5,115 nucleotides of DNA, taken from contig USNB01000098.1 in the NCBI GenBank assembly GCA_900555875.1, forward strand, positions 1-5,115. The letters run 5' to 3'. How positions within the stretch are numbered: position 1 is the stretch's first letter; every line of letters begins with the position of its first letter. This DNA comes from an uncultured Eubacteriales bacterium. GTDB lineage: Bacteria > Bacillota > Clostridia > Christensenellales > Pumilibacteraceae. Both the position numbers and the translations under genes were made by a program. This document shows, piece by piece, positions 1 through 5,115 of the stretch. The notes beneath the pieces were generated by a model. It ran no database searches. It saw only the letters and a program-made list of their open reading frames with translations, and was not told where the DNA came from.

Positions 1-370
1 CGGGATAGCGCAGCTGCGGGACAAGTTCCCGAACGAGCTGTCGGGCGGCGAAAGGCAGCGCACCGCGTGCGCCCGCGCTCTTATCGGCAAGCCGTCGCTC
101 ATTATAGCGGACGAGCCTACGGGCGCGCTGGATTCGCGCAATTCGCGAAACCTGATGCGGCTGCTACGCATGATGAACGAGACGCACGGCGCGACCATCC
201 TAACCGTGACCCACGATCCCGCTGTCGCCGCGTATGCGACGCGCGTGCTTTTTCTTCGCGACGGCAGGCTGTTCGACGAGGTGCGGCGCGGCAGCAAGAC
301 GGACGACGAGCTTTTCCGCGAGGTCGTCGGCATAAACGCCGCGGCGGGAGGTGAGGACTATGCCGTTTAA
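1..370 (+). CDS. BceA-like ABC transporter ATP-binding protein, C-terminal half (5'-truncated by window edge)
   Basis: Partial gene read in the frame whose first full codon is at position 2; 122 residues remain of a family usually near 230-260. The fragment keeps the second half of an ABC nucleotide-binding domain: the signature LSGGERQR (about residues 13-20 of the fragment), Walker B LIIADEP with the catalytic Glu, the D-loop GALDS, and the switch His in TVTHD. Walker A and the Q-loop lie upstream of the window. The protein would sit on the inner face of the membrane as an ATPase dimer, powering the permeases encoded next. The LSGGERQR and ADEPTGALDS wording is typical of the MacB/LolD/BceA branch, and the two BceB-like permeases that follow favour BceA. 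The gene ends in TAA at 368-370, 11 nt inside the next gene, so the two are probably translationally coupled. ABC identity is certain. The BceA assignment rests on the neighbours. Confidence 0.95.
   Translation, partial: GIAQLRDKFPNELSGGERQRTACARALIGKPSLIIADEPTGALDSRNSRNLMRLLRMMNETHGATILTVTHDPAVAAYATRVLFLRDGRLFDEVRRGSKTDDELFREVVGINAAAGGEDYAV
347..354 (+). promoter_or_regulatory. Ribosome binding site deciding the start of permease 1
   Basis: GGAGGTGA lies inside the end of the ATPase gene, with its GGAGG core 8 nt before the ATG at 360. The in-frame GTG at 351 is part of this Shine-Dalgarno element and has no comparable site of its own. ATG 360 is therefore the better start. The resulting N-terminus (MPFKLALRNVRR) also lines up with that of the second permease (MMLSLAFRNIRR). 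Confidence 0.85.
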
Positions 371-2360
371 GCTCGCGCTGCGCAATGTGCGCCGGCGTGC
401 GCCCACATATATCGTGTACTTCGTCACGGTCACGCTCACCGCCGCGTTCATGCTCGCTGCAAACAGCGTGCTCTTTGCCGAGGAGCTGAGCGCGTACGGG
501 GACATAATATTCGACAATTCGATAGTTGCGATACGTGCGACGAGCGTCATCGTCGCGTTTGTGGTGTGTTTTATCGTCTGCCATACGACGAGCTGGCTGC
601 TCGACCGTCGCAGCCGCGAGTTCGGCACGTATCTTCTCCTCGGCATGCCTAAAAATAAGCTGCTCCGCCTGTTCGCGGCGGAGAACGTCATTGTCTGCGC
701 GATATCCTTTGCCGTGGGCAGCGCGCTCGGCGTGGGGCTGTTCTATGTACTGAACGCCGTCGTCTGCGCCATGATGGGGGACGGCATGACGCCGCTCGCG
801 TTCAGCCCGTGGCAGCTGCTCATCGCTCTCTGCGAGTGGGCGCTCATCTTTCTCATAGCCGTAGCATGGTCGTCCCGTGTTCTCGGCAAAGCTGGGATAG
901 GTTATCTCATGCGGGGCGGCAAAGGCTTGCGTAAAAAATATACGCCGCGCGTCAACGCTTCGCTTTCCGTAGCCGGCGGCGTCATGACAGTCGCGTCTTT
1001 CGCCGTGATGATGATCGCGCTTGCGGTACAGATGTTCGCGGGAAGCGGGGAGCCTGCCGTCACTGCGGCGGTGGTCGTAGTGACCGTATTCACGATGTTC
1101 GCGGGCGTGTTCCTCTTCTATTTCGGTCTGCGCGGTCTGCCGCTCAGAAAGATAATGAAGCGCGTGCCGCAGCCTTCGAAGCGCGCGGGTGCGCAGCCCG
1201 TTTACGAATACAAGGACGCGGCGTACGATGCCCGTACTCTCGTAGGCAGCCGCGGGCTTGCCCGTGCGACGGACCGCAACGCAATGATAATGGGGCTGAT
1301 CGCCGTTCTCATGACGTTTGCGCTCATCCTTACTTGTTTCATGAGCTCTTTGCGTTATATCCTTACGGAGGCTCCCTCTCTCGGCAATTACGATATAGAA
1401 GCATATTGGGACGAATACGACCTGGAATACAACGATATGACGACTGATGAATTCGTCGAAGAGCTGGAAAAGTATGCCGAGGTCGAAACGCTCATACGTT
1501 ATTCGTTATACGATCCGGGAGAGGAATACTATTTTTCGGCGATAAGCGAAAGCGATGTGAATCGCGTGCTCGAACATTACGGAAAGACGGGCATCGATGT
1601 GAAGCCGGGCAGTTTTATGTGGCTGAACGGGGGCGAGCATCCGTGGGGCGACAGCGAATATCTTACGGTGTTCGGCGAGACCCTTCGCTTTGACTCCGAT
1701 GTGCAGGTGTACTTCGGCGACGATCAGCCGTTCACGTCGCCTGTCGGCTATATCGTGATAGACGATGCCTTTGCCGCGACCGAAGCGGTGACCTCGTCGC
1801 TGACGTGGATAACACTGTGCGCCGACGTCCGCGGCGGCCTGTCGCCCGAGTTCTACGACGCGGTGGATGCGACGGGTTTTTATCACTATTCGAGCGGACT
1901 TCGGCACAGTGACGAGATAAAAGCGGTGATGTCGTCCGCAATGATCGCGTCGCTGTTCCTCGGCATGACGTTCACGATGATGTCCATGGCATTGCTGTCG
2001 CTGCGCATAACGGCGGACGCGGCGGGCGACAGGCGGCGCTACGCCATACTGTCCGCGCTGGGCGTGAGCGAAAAGAGCAGGCGGCGCATGCTGCGCGGAG
2101 AGCTGCTGAAGTTCTTTGCGTTTCCCCTTATAGTCCCGCTTCTGACGACGCTGCCCACACTCGGGATATGCGCCATGCTGAGCGAGCAGGTGACGAATGT
2201 GATCCATGCGGGCATGTTCGCCGTAGGGCTGGCGGTGCCGCTGCTGTATATCGCGATATTCGCATGCTATCTCGGCGTGACGTATTACATGTCCGTGATC
2301 ACTGTATTGCAGCCCTCGCGCTCGGGCGCTTATCTGCTTGCGGAGGGCGACGGAAAATGA
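360..2360 (+). CDS. BceB-like FtsX-family ABC transporter permease (permease 1)
   Basis: A 666-residue membrane protein, within the usual size of BceB permeases (about 620-670). Hydrophobic segments by eye are near residues 17-37, 57-80, 108-133, 151-172, 203-225, 235-257, 307-329, 523-548, 584-608 and 618-640, giving ten helices. A large hydrophilic domain (about 330-522) lies between helices 7 and 8, as in BceB. FtsX-like cytoplasmic motifs follow helix 2 (SREFGTYLLLGM, 85-96) and helix 8 (DRRRYAILSALG, 557-568), the regions expected to contact the ATPase. By family knowledge, BceAB systems remove peptide antibiotics from lipid-linked cell-wall intermediates and signal to a sensor kinase. 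The actual substrate is unknown. The start is ATG 360. The gene overlaps the ATPase by 11 nt and ends in an ATGA overlap with permease 2. The outer domain begins with an acidic, tyrosine-rich stretch (about 343-391). A generic MacB-like exporter is less likely because those permeases have four helices. Confidence 0.92.
   Translation: MPFKLALRNVRRRAPTYIVYFVTVTLTAAFMLAANSVLFAEELSAYGDIIFDNSIVAIRATSVIVAFVVCFIVCHTTSWLLDRRSREFGTYLLLGMPKNKLLRLFAAENVIVCAISFAVGSALGVGLFYVLNAVVCAMMGDGMTPLAFSPWQLLIALCEWALIFLIAVAWSSRVLGKAGIGYLMRGGKGLRKKYTPRVNASLSVAGGVMTVASFAVMMIALAVQMFAGSGEPAVTAAVVVVTVFTMFAGVFLFYFGLRGLPLRKIMKRVPQPSKRAGAQPVYEYKDAAYDARTLVGSRGLARATDRNAMIMGLIAVLMTFALILTCFMSSLRYILTEAPSLGNYDIEAYWDEYDLEYNDMTTDEFVEELEKYAEVETLIRYSLYDPGEEYYFSAISESDVNRVLEHYGKTGIDVKPGSFMWLNGGEHPWGDSEYLTVFGETLRFDSDVQVYFGDDQPFTSPVGYIVIDDAFAATEAVTSSLTWITLCADVRGGLSPEFYDAVDATGFYHYSSGLRHSDEIKAVMSSAMIASLFLGMTFTMMSMALLSLRITADAAGDRRRYAILSALGVSEKSRRRMLRGELLKFFAFPLIVPLLTTLPTLGICAMLSEQVTNVIHAGMFAVGLAVPLLYIAIFACYLGVTYYMSVITVLQPSRSGAYLLAEGDGK
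2342..2347 (+). promoter_or_regulatory. Ribosome binding site for permease 2
   Basis: GGAGGG sits in the last codons of permease 1, 9 nt before ATG 2357 and 12 nt before a second in-frame ATG at 2360. The 9-nt spacing, together with the N-terminal match to permease 1, favours the first ATG. The ATGA overlap (2357-2360) points to coupled or re-initiating translation. Confidence 0.75.
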
Positions 2361-4474
2361 TGCTTTCTCTGGCGTTCCGCAACATAAGACGTCAGACGTC
2401 GACATACGTGATATACTTTATCACCGTAGTTTTCATCGTTGCGCTGATGTTCGCGGTGAACAACGTGCTGTTCTCCGAAGATCTGTATGAGTATGCGCAC
2501 GGCATGGAGGACGTAAGAGAGGGCATAACGCGCCTTATCACGCCGTTTGTCGTTGCCGTGGTGTGCGTCGTATGCTTTATCGTCTGCTATGCCACGTCCT
2601 ATCTTCTTCGCCGCAGGCGGCGCGAGTTCGGTACTTATATGCTCCTCGGTATAGGGCGGAGCAGGGTGATAGGCATATTCGTCCTGGAGAACTTCATTGT
2701 CGGGCTGATCTCCTTCGCCGCGGGCTGCGCGCTCGGAGTGGCGGCGTTCTATGCGCTGAATGCCGTGGTATGCGCGATAATGGGCGGCGGCATGTCTCCG
2801 CTCGTAATGCACGGCACGGGCATATGGGTGACCGCCGCGGAATGGGCAGGGATATCGCTGATCGCTATGGCATGGTCCGCGGTAATGCTGATGCGGGCGA
2901 AGCTCGGCGACCTTATCCGCGATACCGACAAAGCGAGACGTATGCCGCGCTTTCCGCAAACGGAGGTGGTCGTTTCCGTCGTCATGCTGTGCGCCATAGT
3001 GGGACTGAGTATATTCATGGCGACGGTGATATACAACGCGCTGTTCGTCATGGAGGGAACGACGACAGACGTGCTCTTTGTCTGCACGGCGATAGGGGCG
3101 AGCTTCTTCGCGCTCATGGCGGCGATCGTCATATTCCATATCGGGCTGCGAAGCCTGTGGCTGCAATTCGTCATGCGCAGGCAAAAGAAGCCGAAAAGGA
3201 AAACGAGCGCCGGCGGCGAAGCCGCGCCTTCCGAGCCGGTCATACCCGTGAGCGAGCTTTACCGCGACCGCGCATATAAGGGCACGACGCTGTTCCGCTG
3301 CCGGAGCATGGCGGGAGCAATGGATCGCAATGCGGCGGTAATGGGCGTCGTGGCGCTGCTCATGACGCTCGCGGTGTTGCTGTCAAATTTCTCCTTTTCG
3401 CTATACGGCATATTCCTTGCGGATACCGAACGGCCTTTTGACATCACGGGCAGATGGATCGTTTCGGACGGCGGAACGGGTCAGCATGTGCACATCACCA
3501 CTCCCGAACAGGCGGTGGAAGAGGCGGAAAAAAGGACGCACGTCGACCGCGTCATCATATACGATGTGCATGCGGCGGATGTGCTTTCCGAAACGGAGCA
3601 TGAGACGTATGTCATCGCGGAGAGCGATGCCGCGCTCATGCTGGATATCACGGGTGAGCCGCCTGTCACCTTATCCGACGGCGGCATATGCGTGTTCGTT
3701 TCCGCGGGCATGGGCGATATGCTGCCTTCGGACATAGATACAGTCTCCCTTTACGGCGAGGAGATGACGGTGGATGAAGTCCGCTATGCGGGCACGGAGG
3801 TCATGGAGACGCTCTGTGACATGCCGCTGCCCTTCGGTATCGTCATCGTGCCGGACGAAGTCGCGGAGAAAGGCGAGACATATCTGCGCATGCTTTATAT
3901 GAACTGCGGCTATCTGTCTCCGGAGTACGACGCGCTGTTCGCAGAATACGGCGATACGCCCGGCATCGTGATCTCTCCCATAGACAACCGCTACAATGCC
4001 GTAGACAAGGTCAATGCCGAGTTCTCCGTCATCCTCGTGACCTGCTTGTTCCTCGGCATCACATTCATGCTCATGTCGATGGCATTGTTATCGCTCAAAG
4101 TCATGTCGGACGTCGGCACGGAGAGACGGCGTTACGAGATACTTTTGATGCTGGGTACGGACGAAAAGACCTGCCGCCGTTCACTCATGTCATCTCTTGC
4201 CTTGCTGCTCGGCGCGCCCGTAGTGATACCGCTGCTGATGACCGCTCCCGCGCTCGTCATATGTACCATGATAAGCAACTTTTTGCTCGGTCACGCGAGC
4301 GTCATGCTGTACGTCACGGGCATTGCGGTACCGCTCGTGTATCTGGTGATATACGGCTGCTACTTTGCCGCGGCGTATCATCTGTCCGTAACGACGATCC
4401 TTAGCCCCGCACGTCCGGGGATGACGCTGCTGCGCGACGGGCGCAAGTACGGTCGCGACGCTGAAAAACGCTGA
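2357..4474 (+). CDS. BceB-like FtsX-family ABC transporter permease (permease 2, paralogue of permease 1)
   Basis: A 705-residue membrane protein with the same plan as its upstream neighbour. Helices are near residues 17-38, 61-84, 112-135, 155-179, 203-226, 238-262, 328-351, 555-580, 613-637 and 650-673, with an outer domain at about 352-552. Coupling motifs are REFGTYMLLGIG (89-100) and ERRRYEILLMLG (589-600). The two proteins share close blocks such as NAVVCA(I/M)MG, the DRNA segment before helix 7, and LFLG-TF-MSMALLSL in helix 8, so they are clearly paralogues. The outer domains differ much more, although a short GE/GYIV-GIVIV pattern suggests the same fold. Permease 2 also has a longer, Lys/Arg-rich cytoplasmic linker before helix 7 (about 273-294) and a basic C-terminal tail. 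The reading frame stays open upstream to 2168, but that part overlaps permease 1 and has no ribosome binding site, so ATG 2357 is chosen. The stop codon lies inside a terminator hairpin. It probably works with the upstream ATPase, either as part of a two-permease complex or as an alternative partner. Confidence 0.92.
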   Translation: MMLSLAFRNIRRQTSTYVIYFITVVFIVALMFAVNNVLFSEDLYEYAHGMEDVREGITRLITPFVVAVVCVVCFIVCYATSYLLRRRRREFGTYMLLGIGRSRVIGIFVLENFIVGLISFAAGCALGVAAFYALNAVVCAIMGGGMSPLVMHGTGIWVTAAEWAGISLIAMAWSAVMLMRAKLGDLIRDTDKARRMPRFPQTEVVVSVVMLCAIVGLSIFMATVIYNALFVMEGTTTDVLFVCTAIGASFFALMAAIVIFHIGLRSLWLQFVMRRQKKPKRKTSAGGEAAPSEPVIPVSELYRDRAYKGTTLFRCRSMAGAMDRNAAVMGVVALLMTLAVLLSNFSFSLYGIFLADTERPFDITGRWIVSDGGTGQHVHITTPEQAVEEAEKRTHVDRVIIYDVHAADVLSETEHETYVIAESDAALMLDITGEPPVTLSDGGICVFVSAGMGDMLPSDIDTVSLYGEEMTVDEVRYAGTEVMETLCDMPLPFGIVIVPDEVAEKGETYLRMLYMNCGYLSPEYDALFAEYGDTPGIVISPIDNRYNAVDKVNAEFSVILVTCLFLGITFMLMSMALLSLKVMSDVGTERRRYEILLMLGTDEKTCRRSLMSSLALLLGAPVVIPLLMTAPALVICTMISNFLLGHASVMLYVTGIAVPLVYLVIYGCYFAAAYHLSVTTILSPARPGMTLLRDGRKYGRDAEKR

Positions 4475-4492
4475 CGAAACGTCGGCGTTTTT
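4464..4492. terminator. Intrinsic terminator of the transporter operon, probably bidirectional
   Basis: Arms 4464-4476 and 4480-4492 pair over 13 bp with a single U-G wobble (4472/4484) and a 3-nt AAA loop. The outer five pairs are A-U, so each strand carries a five-T run at the 3' side of the GC-rich core. On the + strand it ends the permease 2 transcript. On the - strand it could back up the terminator of the convergent small gene. The TGA stop of permease 2 (4472-4474) lies in the left arm. Confidence 0.85.
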
Positions 4493-4518
4493 CATATGCG
4501 CATGACCGGTGCATGACG

Positions 4519-4548
4519 AAAAAGACCGCCGCATAAAGCGTCGGTCTT
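4519..4548 (-). terminator. Intrinsic terminator of the minus-strand DUF6440-like gene
   Basis: Arms 4522-4532 and 4538-4548 pair with one internal C-T mismatch (4529/4541) around a 5-nt loop. Read on the minus strand, the stem is followed by a run of T residues (complement of the A run 4519-4523). It lies 28 nt past the stop codon of the minus-strand gene and faces the operon terminator, as expected between convergent genes. Confidence 0.75.
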
Positions 4549-4576
4549 AGCGCGCTGCGCCGTTATACGGATGGGA

Positions 4577-4810
4577 TCATTCTTCGTCCGTTTTGGTCAT
4601 GCTTTCGATCTCCTCACGAGGCGTTATGACTACGTTCCCGTCGGGGCCGAGCAGGGGAGTCATCCCGCCCGCATACATTTCTGTATGATATATGTAGTTG
4701 ACGCCCGTCTCGGTATCCAGCCATATCGTGAAGTTGCTGAAAGACCCCTGCGAGTAGACGGATATAAAGCGCTTGTTTTTACCTTTATCCTTATTCTTAT
4801 CCTTCTTCAT
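4577..4810 (-). CDS. Small DUF6440-like protein
   Basis: A 77-residue protein with no signal peptide or membrane segment. The core reads RFISVYS (14-20), TIWLDTETGVNYIYH (28-42) and YAGGMTPLLGPDG (46-58). This pattern (an RF strand, a D-ETGV-Y turn, then AGG-TPLL-DG) matches my recollection of the DUF6440 family of small Bacillota proteins, whose function is unknown. It is probably a compact beta-rich domain. The N-terminus is strongly basic (eight Lys/Arg in residues 2-14) and the C-terminus is acidic. The start chosen is ATG 4810, because GGAGG at 4819-4823 sits 8 nt before it. The in-frame ATG at 4825 would add five residues but has no ribosome binding site, and its first codons contain that GGAGG. 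The gene has its own consensus promoter and its own terminator, so it is a single-gene unit convergent with the transporter operon. No functional link to the transporter is evident. Confidence 0.85.
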   Translation of the reverse strand: MKKDKNKDKGKNKRFISVYSQGSFSNFTIWLDTETGVNYIYHTEMYAGGMTPLLGPDGNVVITPREEIESMTKTDEE

Positions 4811-4818
4811 CTCTTTTT

Positions 4819-4823
4819 CCTCC
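4819..4823 (-). promoter_or_regulatory. Ribosome binding site deciding the start of the DUF6440-like gene
   Basis: GGAGG on the minus strand, 8 nt before ATG 4810. It overlaps the second and third codons of a longer alternative start (ATG 4825), which has no purine-rich site upstream. This argues for the shorter protein. Confidence 0.75.
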
Positions 4824-4843
4824 ATAAGACGAGCATCGCCGTA

Positions 4844-4880
4844 TATAAATATTATAACACGTCGCGCCCGGAACTGTCAA
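4844..4880 (-). promoter_or_regulatory. Sigma-A-type promoter of the DUF6440-like gene
   Basis: On the minus strand, TTGACA (4880-4875) and TATAAT (4856-4851) are both perfect consensus hexamers, 18 bp apart. A TG one base before the -10 (4859-4858) gives an extended -10. The expected start is an A near 4844, leaving a leader of about 34 nt before the ribosome binding site and ATG 4810. Confidence 0.85.
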
Positions 4881-4894
4881 TATGCCGTTCTGCC

Positions 4895-4918
4895 GCAAAA
4901 GCGCTCAAATATTTTTGC
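4895..4918. repeat. Short inverted repeat between two divergent promoters
   Basis: GCAAAA (4895-4900) and TTTTGC (4913-4918) are inverted copies separated by 12 bp. They lie 15 bp upstream of the minus-strand -35 and 18 bp upstream of the plus-strand -35. This could be a regulator half-site pair, or simply AT-rich upstream promoter DNA. The match is short and could be chance. Confidence 0.3.
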
Positions 4919-4936
4919 ACTACCCGCTATTTCTTC

Positions 4937-4972
4937 TTGACAAATCTCTCAAGGAATATTATAATAAGTTGC
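4937..4972 (+). promoter_or_regulatory. Sigma-A-type promoter, rightward, with consensus hexamers
   Basis: TTGACA (4937-4942) and TATAAT (4960-4965) are perfect consensus hexamers with the optimal 17-bp spacing. AT-rich sequence lies upstream. Transcription should start near 4971-4973. It is divergent from the promoter of the DUF6440-like gene, with 56 bp between the two -35 elements. It drives the ATG-free region at the right end of the window. Confidence 0.85.
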
Positions 4973-5115
4973 AGTCGGTCGGAAGACCGTTCAACCCGCG
5001 GATAAGGGCACGTCTGCCGTCGTTTACTGACGACGCGCGCCGCGGTCACGTACATAAAAGTACGCTCCCTTATACTTGCGCCCGAAACGGCGCCATCCGC
5101 ACTCTTCTACGCGGT
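4972..5115 (+). ncRNA. Candidate structured RNA or long 5' leader (3' end beyond window)
   Basis: This is the region transcribed from the consensus promoter; it runs off the window. It contains no ATG on the plus strand and no recognisable coding start. Visible helices are: a 5-bp hairpin with a GGAA (GNRA) tetraloop (4976-4989); a 7-bp long-range pairing 5002-5008/5067-5073; and, inside it, hairpins 5018-5035 (6 bp) and 5049-5064 (5 bp). To the right are hairpin 5078-5093 (5 bp) and a closing pairing 4998-5001/5097-5100. Together these would form nested multi-way junctions. I looked for hallmarks of RNase P RNA, tmRNA, SRP RNA, T-box leaders and common riboswitches and recognised none. Individual short helices in GC-rich DNA can arise by chance, so the RNA call rests mainly on the promoter, the lack of an ORF and the nesting. 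Confidence 0.4.

Noticed and set aside
351..359. GTG 351 as start of permease 1
   Set aside because: The GTG is part of the GGAGGTGA Shine-Dalgarno element that serves ATG 360, and the N-terminus from 360 matches that of the paralogue.
2168..2356. 63-residue N-terminal extension of permease 2
   Set aside because: It overlaps the 3' end of permease 1 in another frame, reads as low-complexity Arg/Ala/Gly-rich sequence, and has no ribosome binding site. The homologous N-terminus begins at 2357.
1506..2405. 299-codon open frame on the minus strand inside permease 1
   Set aside because: Its His/Arg/Gln-rich translation is typical of the antisense of a GC-rich gene. It lies wholly within a recognised coding region on the other strand apart from a short overlap with the next gene.
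4499..4517. Near-repeat of GCATGAC on either side of ACCGGT
   Set aside because: Two 7-bp copies 5 bp apart between terminators, too short to support an operator or attachment site.
4989..4997. TTCAACC resembling a tRNA T-loop
   Set aside because: The flanking bases do not form a 5-bp T-stem, and no acceptor, D or anticodon arms can be placed around it.
4571..5005. 144-codon plus-strand open frame
   Set aside because: It is antisense to the DUF6440-like gene and runs across both promoters and a hairpin. No ribosome binding site was seen, and the translation resembles no protein I know.
4927..5055. 42-aa minus-strand open frame with AGGGAG 9 nt before its ATG
   Set aside because: It lies antisense to the consensus rightward promoter and the hairpin region. 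The purine-rich site is the complement of a helix arm, and the peptide has no recognisable feature. A real small peptide cannot be fully excluded.

Overview
The window is about 58% GC in its genes. It has AT-rich, sigma-A-like promoters (TTGACA/TATAAT), strong GGAGG ribosome binding sites and tightly packed, translationally overlapping genes. Together with a BceAB-type ABC transporter and a small DUF6440-like protein, this suggests a Bacillota genome, most likely a GC-rich gut-type member of the Clostridia. Frequent ATA isoleucine codons next to GCG/CGC-rich codons fit that guess but do not prove it. No genus can be assigned from the sequence.

Positions 1-4474 (+ strand) hold the 3' part of one operon. 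It contains the C-terminal half of an ABC ATPase (signature, Walker B, D-loop and H-loop all present), followed by two complete paralogous permeases of the BceB/FtsX class (666 and 705 aa). All three genes overlap: by 11 nt between ATPase and permease 1, and by an ATGA junction between the permeases. Each permease shows the ten-helix plan with an extracellular domain of about 190-200 aa between helices 7 and 8. By family knowledge such systems act against cell-wall-targeting peptide antibiotics, often as flux sensors for a BceRS-type two-component system. No regulator or kinase is visible here, and the operon start lies outside the window. Having two full-length BceB-like permeases with one ATPase gene is the main oddity, since characterised BceAB complexes use a single permease.

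Positions 4464-4576 form a convergent terminator zone. A 13-bp hairpin that includes the stop codon of permease 2 has A/T tracts on both sides, so it could work in both directions. A second hairpin, oriented for the minus strand, lies just beyond it.

Positions 4577-4880 (- strand) carry a 77-aa DUF6440-like gene with a clear ribosome binding site and a consensus promoter (TTGACA-18 bp-TATAAT with an extended -10).

Positions 4881-5115 hold no convincing protein gene. A second, divergent consensus promoter (TTGACA-17 bp-TATAAT) points rightward. The roughly 144 nt it would transcribe before the window ends contain no ATG and several nested inverted repeats. This may be the start of a structured non-coding RNA or a long 5' leader. 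It matches no RNA family that I can recognise by eye.
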